DNA from: Henckelia pumila
Lineage: Eukaryota > Streptophyta > Magnoliopsida > Lamiales > Gesneriaceae
Assembly (NCBI RefSeq): GCF_033568475.1
Contig: NC_133122.1
Span: 187,879,449-187,943,448 of the forward strand
Reading direction: 5' to 3'
DNA: 64,000 bases
Shown: one piece after another, positions 57,794 to 64,000 of the stretch
Layout of the letters: every line of letters starts with the position of its first letter
How positions within the stretch are numbered: the stretch's first letter is position 1
Notes under the pieces: generated by a model
Database searches by the model: none
The model's input: only the letters and a program-made list of their open reading frames with translations
Told to the model about the DNA's origin: nothing
Program-made: the position numbers and the translations under genes

Positions 57794-60526
57794 TGATAAG
57801 TGCAATTTATGCACTTAATTTGTATGTATTTTAATTTGGCTTTTGTGACGTATCGAGCGGTTTTACGCATATTTGTTTGTTATTTTTGTGATATGCAAGG
57901 ATTGAAAGTTAAGTACCAAGAGGAGGCGAAAGAAAGAATTATGAAGCCGCAAACTTTCAAAAGTTATCGGAGATGCTAGAGAGATCTAAATCCGATCTCC
58001 GATGTTTAGAATGAATATAAGATGTTATAAAACTGCTGTCAAAATTTGAGCTCGATCCAATGGCTAGAACTCCAATATGATTTTTTGAAGAAGTCTGCGC
58101 GTTTGATCCATAAGCATCAGCGCCCCTGCGCTACGAAAGAGAGCAACTGCGTCCTGCACACAGATTCAGTGCTTCAGCGCAACAATGGATGAGCTGCAGC
58201 GCTACATTGACGAATAGGAGCCGCCCCAGCGCCTAAAGACGAGCGCTGCAGCCAGGGACGTAGCCAGAAAAAATTATGACCCTAAGCTGAATAATTCGAT
58301 AAATTAAATGTTTAAATATAATAAAAGACTAATTTATAATAAAAAACACTTAAATATTTAATTAATGTTAGCTATCGATATTAATATAGTAACACGAATA
58401 AGATAAAACTATTGAAGATGTGTCTTGCGATTTTTCATAAAATATAATTTATCAATTATTGAACTCGCGATGATCTTTGCACTAAACTATCATTTAATAT
58501 AGACAATCATAGAATTTACCAAAACTCTTCTTCAATCTTATTCCGAAGAGAAGTTTTAAGAATTTCAGTAGATAAGAATGATCGTTTTGTTCAAACAGAA
58601 AGCATTAAAACAAGACAAACTAGTATGTCAATTAAGTGATACTGCTTTCCCCTTTGTCTCTTCTAATTATAATTCAAAAAGGTTTGTTCCCTCAATCACT
58701 TTTTTATATGATGTTTCTTACTAATTTGATGAATAATTATAATAAGCATTCATTTTTTTATTTATTTAAAAATGACAATTACTTTGTTTTGCTTGCACCT
58801 GAAAGGTAAAGAATTATTTTATTTTATTTTATTTTTATGACGTGCGAACTCGCAACCGTTACCGTTCGATCCAATTTATATATTCATGAAACTAAAATTT
58901 TGTAGAAAATGTAAGGGTTTCACTCAATGAAATTGATATAAAAGTGCCCTGATTTAAATAAGAGTTTCAAACAATTAATTAAATAACTAACCGAATCGGT
59001 GCAAAATTATGAATAGATGAAGAAAGATTTGGGGAGCGAAAAATGAACCAGAAGGAAGATGGAGAAATAACTACCGATGGATTGTTGTGTTCGCTTTGTT
59101 CCTGTAGGCCGTTACAAGTGCATGATTCAAATGGGCTCCAAGCTTTGTCTATAAAATGGTTCTAATTCAAATGGGCTATAGAACTAATTTAACGGGTGAA
59201 AAAACTTAGCCTAGGCTAAACAAATAATTCATCCCAATCTGTATTCAAATTACATATTTATTAATAGCATAACATTTTTTTTTCAGCCGGGGCTGGAGCC
59301 CACCCCAGCCTTTAGGGTGGCTCTGTCCCTGGCTGCAGCGCTGACGGGAAGAACAAGAACAGCGCTTCAGCGCAACTTTGGAAGAGCTGTCGCGCTCAAG
59401 CATCGAATAGGAAGCGCTTTAATGCTAGGAAATCAAGCGATTCTGCACTGCTGCGTGAAAAGAAAAAAAAAAAAGAATTTTGGAACTTGGAAACTCTCGA
59501 TTTTGTGGGCTTTGTTCGTAGGGCTTCGATAAGGACTCTACCCTATATAAAACAACATACAAGAGCACAAAAAAAGGGGGACGAACAATTCGTAGCCGCA
59601 CAAAAATAGCGGCACAAGAGAAACACACGCACACAAGCAAAAAAAAAAAAGGAGAGAAAAGTTGCGCACGAGACAAGGAAGTGTAGAAGAACTCAGATGC
59701 GAAGAGAAAAGATCGAAGACGAAGGACGCGGACGCTAATTCGGCTTTGTTTCTCTTTATCTTTACTTTTTAAATTTTGGAATTTAATGTCTAAACTCCTA
59801 ACATGATTTGTTGTTGTTTAGATTGCATCATGAACTAAATTCTTAAATCTAGAGGTTGATGTAGCTTAGTTAGACAACTTCTAAGAATTTTTAATTTATT
59901 TGATTGAATTTCTCTAATTTAATTGTGTTTCTAGATTTTATTGTCTTTCAATTACTTGATCACTAATTGAATTGTTATATTTATTTGAAATTTGGCATTC
60001 GGGAGAGGAGATTTTGAATAGGATCATTGAAAAATACATTGTTAATATTTATATAATTCGCGAGGCGTATAACGTTAACAAAGCTTGAATAAGAACATCG
60101 TTTTTCACATATCAATAAGTCTAGATTTTTAACAGGGATATTGGAATCAAAGCTTAATTGATAAATTCTATTTGTTGCTTGGGAAATAGAAATAGAAATA
60201 AATAAGTTTTTTGGCTATTAAATGAGTGGAATTCATGAATATAAATTAATTAGAAGTAGTTGTCGTCAAAACTCAGTAAAATCAAAACCTCTAGATATTT
60301 TATCTCATTGATTTTCTCTCAAGTGTGTTATTTGCTCATTAGTTTCTTGGTTAATTTATTTATGTTTGGAAAAAATCTCATATTTAATTTTCTAAATAAA
60401 GTTTAGCCTATTTTAATTACAAACATTAGTATAATTTTCAATACATACTCCTCGTGAGAACGATACTCTACTCATTAAATATTAAAACTTGACACCGTGC
60501 ATTTGCGAACAAGAAATTACGCAACA
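57794..60526 (+). mobile_element. Gypsy 3' LTR, interrupted by a hAT element
   Basis: It begins TGATAAGTGCAATTTATGCA just after a polypurine tract and appears to end ATTACGCAACA near 60526. The end CACCGTGCATTTGCG followed by GAACAAG is typical of some plant Gypsy LTRs. It contains AGCGC-type GC-rich words (58100-58250 and 59340-59440). Net length without the nested element is about 1.65 kb. The right boundary is approximate because an unrelated Gypsy integrase follows directly. Confidence 0.65.
58253..59331. mobile_element. hAT-type non-autonomous element, 1079 bp, perfect duplication
   Basis: Ends CAGGGACGTAGCCAG and GGTGGCTCTGTCCCTG are imperfect inverted repeats starting CAGGGA. GCTGCAGC flanks both sides exactly (58245-58252 and 59332-59339). 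It is AT-rich and has no transposase frame. Its ends differ from the TAGGGGTG group, so it is another hAT family. Confidence 0.9.
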
Positions 60527-60559
60527 AATCACTGAGAGTAGATGTGATGACATAGGCAC

Positions 60560-61612
60560 ACACAGTACCGTATTCCATTCACCCGAGAAGTACAAAAATG
60601 TTCAAAGATTTACAATTATTGTATTGGTGGACATGTATGAAAGACTTTGTGAGGTTTGTGAACGAATGTCTGACATGTCAATAGATGAAAGCTGAGCATC
60701 AGAGACCAGCAGGACTTCTGACACCGTTGTCGATTCCCACGTGGAAGTGGGAAGATGTCACCATGGACTTTGTGGTAGGATTTCTAGTTACACCACGAAG
60801 GATGAATTCTATTTGGGTGATAGTTGACAGATTGACAAAGTCAGCTCATTTCCTACAAGTTAGGACTAACTTCTCGATGAATCAGTACGCCGAGTTATAC
60901 ATTCGAAAAACAGTCAGATTGCATGGAGTTCTAGCAAGAATTGTATTTGACAGAGATCCTAGATTTACCTCAAATTTTTGGGGAAGCTTACACCATGGAT
61001 TGGGTACAAAATTGGCTTTCAGTACGACATTCCAGCCTCAGACATGCGGACAGTCAGAACGAGTGATCCAGATACTTGAGGATATGTTGACGGTCTGTAT
61101 GATCGACTTCGGAAGCAATTGGGAGTCGAAGTTGCCTTTAGTGGAGTTCACTTATAACAATAGTTATCAAGCAACTATTGGTATGACTCCTTATGAGGCG
61201 TTGTATGGGAGAAGATGTAGGACTCCCTTACATTGGGATGAAGTTGGAGAAAGAGATGTGGTAGGATCAGAGATAGTGACTCAGACAGTGAGTTTGATAG
61301 CCAAAATTAGAGATAGGATGTTGACAACTCAGAGTCGACAGAAAAGTTATGTCGACCAGTGGTTTAGAGATTTGGAGTTCAAGGTAGGTGACCATGTGTT
61401 CTTAAACCTCACCATGAAAGGGCGTTATGAGATTTGGAAAGAGGAGAAAATTGAGTTCAAGATACATAGGACCTTTCGAGATCCTAGAAAAAGTTGGGGC
61501 TCGAGCTTATAGAGTGGATTTAACTCCAAACTTGGAATGCATACACAATGTCTTTCATATCTCCATGTTAAAGAAGTACGTTGCACATCCTTCCCATGTG
61601 ATACACCATGAG
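60560..61612 (+). pseudogene. Gypsy (chromovirus-like) integrase pseudogene
   Basis: The zinc-finger part is in 60560-60690 (VRFVNECLTCQ, with a TAG in the frame). The core is in 60685-61512: PTWKWEDVTMDFVVGF, VIVDRLTKSAHFLQV, IVFDRDPRFTSNFWGSL, FQPQTCGQSERVIQILEDML, MTPYEALYGRRCRTPL. D, D and E catalytic positions are recognisable. A frameshift near 61430 leads into the GPF/Y-type module (LSSRYIGPFEILEKVGARAY, VFHISMLKKYV). Integrase inserts element DNA into the genome. The fragment has no RT, LTR or other parts nearby, and a hAT element begins at 61613. Confidence 0.88.
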
Positions 61613-61868
61613 TGGGGTGCAAAAGAACCGAATCGAACCGAATAATGGTAAAATTTTAAGGCTCGAATTCGGCTCGATAAGAGTATATTCGAGTTCGAGC
61701 TCGATTCGAAGCTCGATAATTTCAATATTTTGGCTCGAGCTCGGCTTGAGATGAAGTTCGAGTTCGAGTTCGGCTCAAAATATTTGAATCTATTCATGAA
61801 CTATTGCTCGGTTATTATGGTTCGAAAAGCTCAAAATATTCGAAAAGGTTCAAAATGTATATATATTT
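61613..61868. mobile_element. Left part of a hAT MITE (46347-46794 family)
   Basis: It begins TGGGGTGCAAAAGAACCG and continues with the same GGCTCG-rich sequence as 46347-46600, including GAACTATTGCTCGG and TATGGTTCGAAAAGCTC. A Copia LTR starts at 61869; the rest of the MITE is expected beyond the right edge. Confidence 0.82.
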
Positions 61869-63714
61869 TGTTGGAACACGTTCTCGGATCTGTCAGATCT
61901 GATACCCGTAGCAGCGGAAGGTTTAAAAATTTTTATTTTCTGATCTGGAACGATTCCAGATCGTGGGTATCAAATCCTTACGATTAAAATAAATAAGTAA
62001 AATAAAACAATAGTAAATTTTACCTCTCAAGTCTCAACTTGAAGTTATGGACTCCAACAGATAAATCTGCTCTTCTTGTATATCCCAGGAACTGATGACT
62101 CGATCAACTCCTGAATCAGGTCCACGAACAGAATTCTAAAACCCTCTGATAGACTGCACTAGAAAGTCTATCAGAAGTTTCTACGAAGAGAATTAACAAA
62201 TTTGATCTATTAAACTAGACTGCAATTTCAAAAATTGCAGCCTAGAATTTTCGAACACAGAGAAGGGGAGGGGTCGGCCACCCTAGGGAGACTGCTCTCT
62301 AGGGTTTCGAAAATTATGAGTTGAATTGTCTAATTTCTGTAATGTAATAACTTATTTATAACATGGGCTGCTAACAGCTTAGGGCCCGTTAGTCATAAGT
62401 TCAAGTCTGGCAAGCAAAGCCCGCATGTTCAGAAATTAATATAAAATTCATCGTGACTTAAATTGACAAACCAATTTTACCAATGTGTTCAGAAACCTTT
62501 TCTGTACATTTTAAATTCAAGATTAATTTTCTGAATCCGAATTCAGTGGTTTCCAAAAATGGCATCCCTATGTCATTTTAGGAAATCTCACTCCCTCTAC
62601 TCATTAATAAGAAGTCCTACTTCTCATTCACTAAATTTAACTCATTAAATTTAATTATCTCAACGGGGATTAGAAATCTATTACTTGTGTAACCATCAAT
62701 GGTTCAGGAATACAGCTAGCCGTGTGCCCACAACTCCTTTGTGACTCGGAACAACAATTTTCGACTTGCCCATCGAATCATGGTAAGAGCGCCTAGCAAC
62801 ATCGCCCCATGATTCCCTAGGTATCACTGATAGTTCCTGCAAGAACCAGTGGGTTTTGGTTAGCATACAGTAAGGTCCCTTCTTCCATATATCCCGATCG
62901 AATCAACAACCATTGTTATATCAAGAGTAGTTCGAGATTTGATAACTATGCAATCTATCTTGAAGATCAAATAGTGACATCGCATGTGAAACTAGGAAAC
63001 CAAGTAACCTAAAACACATCATGTACTCTGGCCAGAGATTTTTCACACTAATATCTCCTCAGATCGCATATGATATCCACACTCGCAAGCGTGTGGTGAA
63101 TCCTTGACAACAAAGCATTGACTCCTATATGTGTCGTAATTGTACCCAATCTCGACACCTGATGACCCTCATAGAGTCGGTAAATGAGTCAAAGTACAGT
63201 ACTAGCATGTAGAGTCTCCATGATGTTTCAAGTAGTAAGGACTAATGATGTACAACCAAAACCACGGACTTTTCCACTCAATTAGTGAAAACCACTTGGA
63301 AAGTCCGAATAGGGTAGTTCGATCATTCATCCAATGAATATCCATTTGCATGTTTTGAACATCTTTATGTTCCATACCAATGAAACGTGGTACTCGGCAT
63401 TGCAAATGCTAGTCTCAATCTTGAGCGATCCTTATCCTTATTGCGGACGGCTCAATTGACTAGTTTAGAATATACAGTGATTACAAGATGTGTTTCATGA
63501 TAGTCATCCATATCCACTATCACATCTTGCATGCACTTTAGTATATTCAAGGTCTTAATCTAAACATCGAATAGCATGTCACAACATAACAATATGATAA
63601 AAGATAAAGTAAATTCCAATAAAGAGTGTAAATTATATTAAACAAAAATTATTTACAAATAGAGTCATAAAGGCCCTTAGCTACAAGTTGGCTACCAGGG
63701 CACCCACTCTTTCA
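61869..63714 (-). repeat. 3' LTR of a Copia element, 1846 bp
   Basis: In minus sense it begins TGAAAGAGTGGGTGCC at 63714 and ends at TTCCAACA (61869). It matches the solo LTR at 8901-10745 along its whole length in reverse. The polypurine tract TAGGGCAAGTGGGAGAT lies just outside it (63715-63731). Confidence 0.9.
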
Positions 63715-64000
63715 ATCTCCCACTTGCCCTAAAGCCAACTAGTCATACTACGTAGTCCCATTGCTTTGCGATTTGTCAAATAATGGTCCTGGTAAGGGCT
63801 TAGTAAGTGGATCAGCGATATTGTCTGCAGAGGCCACTCTCTCGACAGTAATGTCTCCTCTTTCCACGATCTCCCGGATGATATGTTATTTCCTCAGTAT
63901 GTGTTTGGATCTTTGATGAGACCTTGGTTCCTTTGCCTGAGCAACGGCACCAGTGTTGTCACAATACACCGGGACTGGACCAACAGCTTCAGGAATGACC
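63715..64000 (-). pseudogene. Copia RNase H C-terminal end, continues beyond the window
   Basis: In minus sense the visible frame reads VIPEAVGPVPVYCDNTGAVA, QAKEPRSHQRSKHIL, IIREIVERGDITVERV and ASADNIADPLTKPLPG, the typical end of a plant Copia polyprotein. One in-frame stop replaces a codon near 63884 (HILRK, TAA, HIIRE). The body of this element must lie to the right. Confidence 0.85.

Noticed and set aside
57794-60526. Solo LTR
   Set aside because: A polypurine tract precedes it and no matching 5-bp duplication was found, so it is more likely a 3' LTR of a truncated element.

Overview
This is nuclear DNA of a flowering plant, most likely a eudicot. The evidence is spliced genes with GT/AG introns, plant-type VDAC, RPL26 and BTB/NPH3 proteins, and a dense load of Copia, Gypsy, LINE, CACTA and hAT-type elements. 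An asterid is my guess; nothing in the window proves it. There are no bacterial, organellar, CRISPR or tRNA features.

Host genes sit at the edges. On the left, 1-1118 (+) holds the last three exons of an unrecognised conserved-looking gene, and 5398-2561 (-) a complete four-exon BTB/POZ-NPH3-like gene (491 aa, At3g49900 type). On the right, 50663-51103 (+) is an intronless cytosolic ribosomal protein L26 gene with telo-boxes and site II motifs, and 56754-53099 (-) a complete six-exon mitochondrial porin (VDAC, 276 aa, closest to the VDAC2 type).

Almost everything else is transposable elements. From 6.6 to 19.6 kb there are two hAT-type MITEs, two pieces of one LTR family, a Gypsy element in a tandem LTR-internal-LTR-internal layout whose first LTR holds an 1845-bp solo Copia LTR, and a tandem array of about 270-bp units.

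From 19.6 to 49.5 kb lies one stack of nested insertions, each bounded by its own target-site duplication. A hAT-type MITE (ends 19586 and 49542) was split by a minus-strand Copia element (19811-49187). That Copia was split by a non-autonomous CACTA element (24832-43074), and the CACTA by an L1-type LINE (about 25.8-36.1 kb). The LINE was hit by a short two-LTR element (27347-29695) and by another element now reduced to a solo LTR (31057-33207). The CACTA element carries an intron-containing fragment of a RanBP1 gene, which is gene capture. The Copia also took in three more hAT MITEs (one inside another), a fold-back MITE, a gag-only Gypsy fragment and a solo LTR that sits exactly inside its 5' LTR.

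From 56.8 to 64 kb there is a Gypsy 3' LTR split by a hAT element with a perfect 8-bp duplication, a decayed chromovirus-like integrase, a truncated hAT element, and the 3' LTR plus RNase H end of a minus-strand Copia whose body continues past the window. Its LTR is the same family and size as the solo LTR at 8901-10745.

I found no previously unknown biochemical system. The most informative items are the insertion stack, the captured RanBP1 fragment, the palindrome clusters (ATCGGA-N4-TCCGAT type and GC-rich) near TATA boxes of several LTR families, and a 106-bp perfectly symmetrical Tourist-like hairpin.
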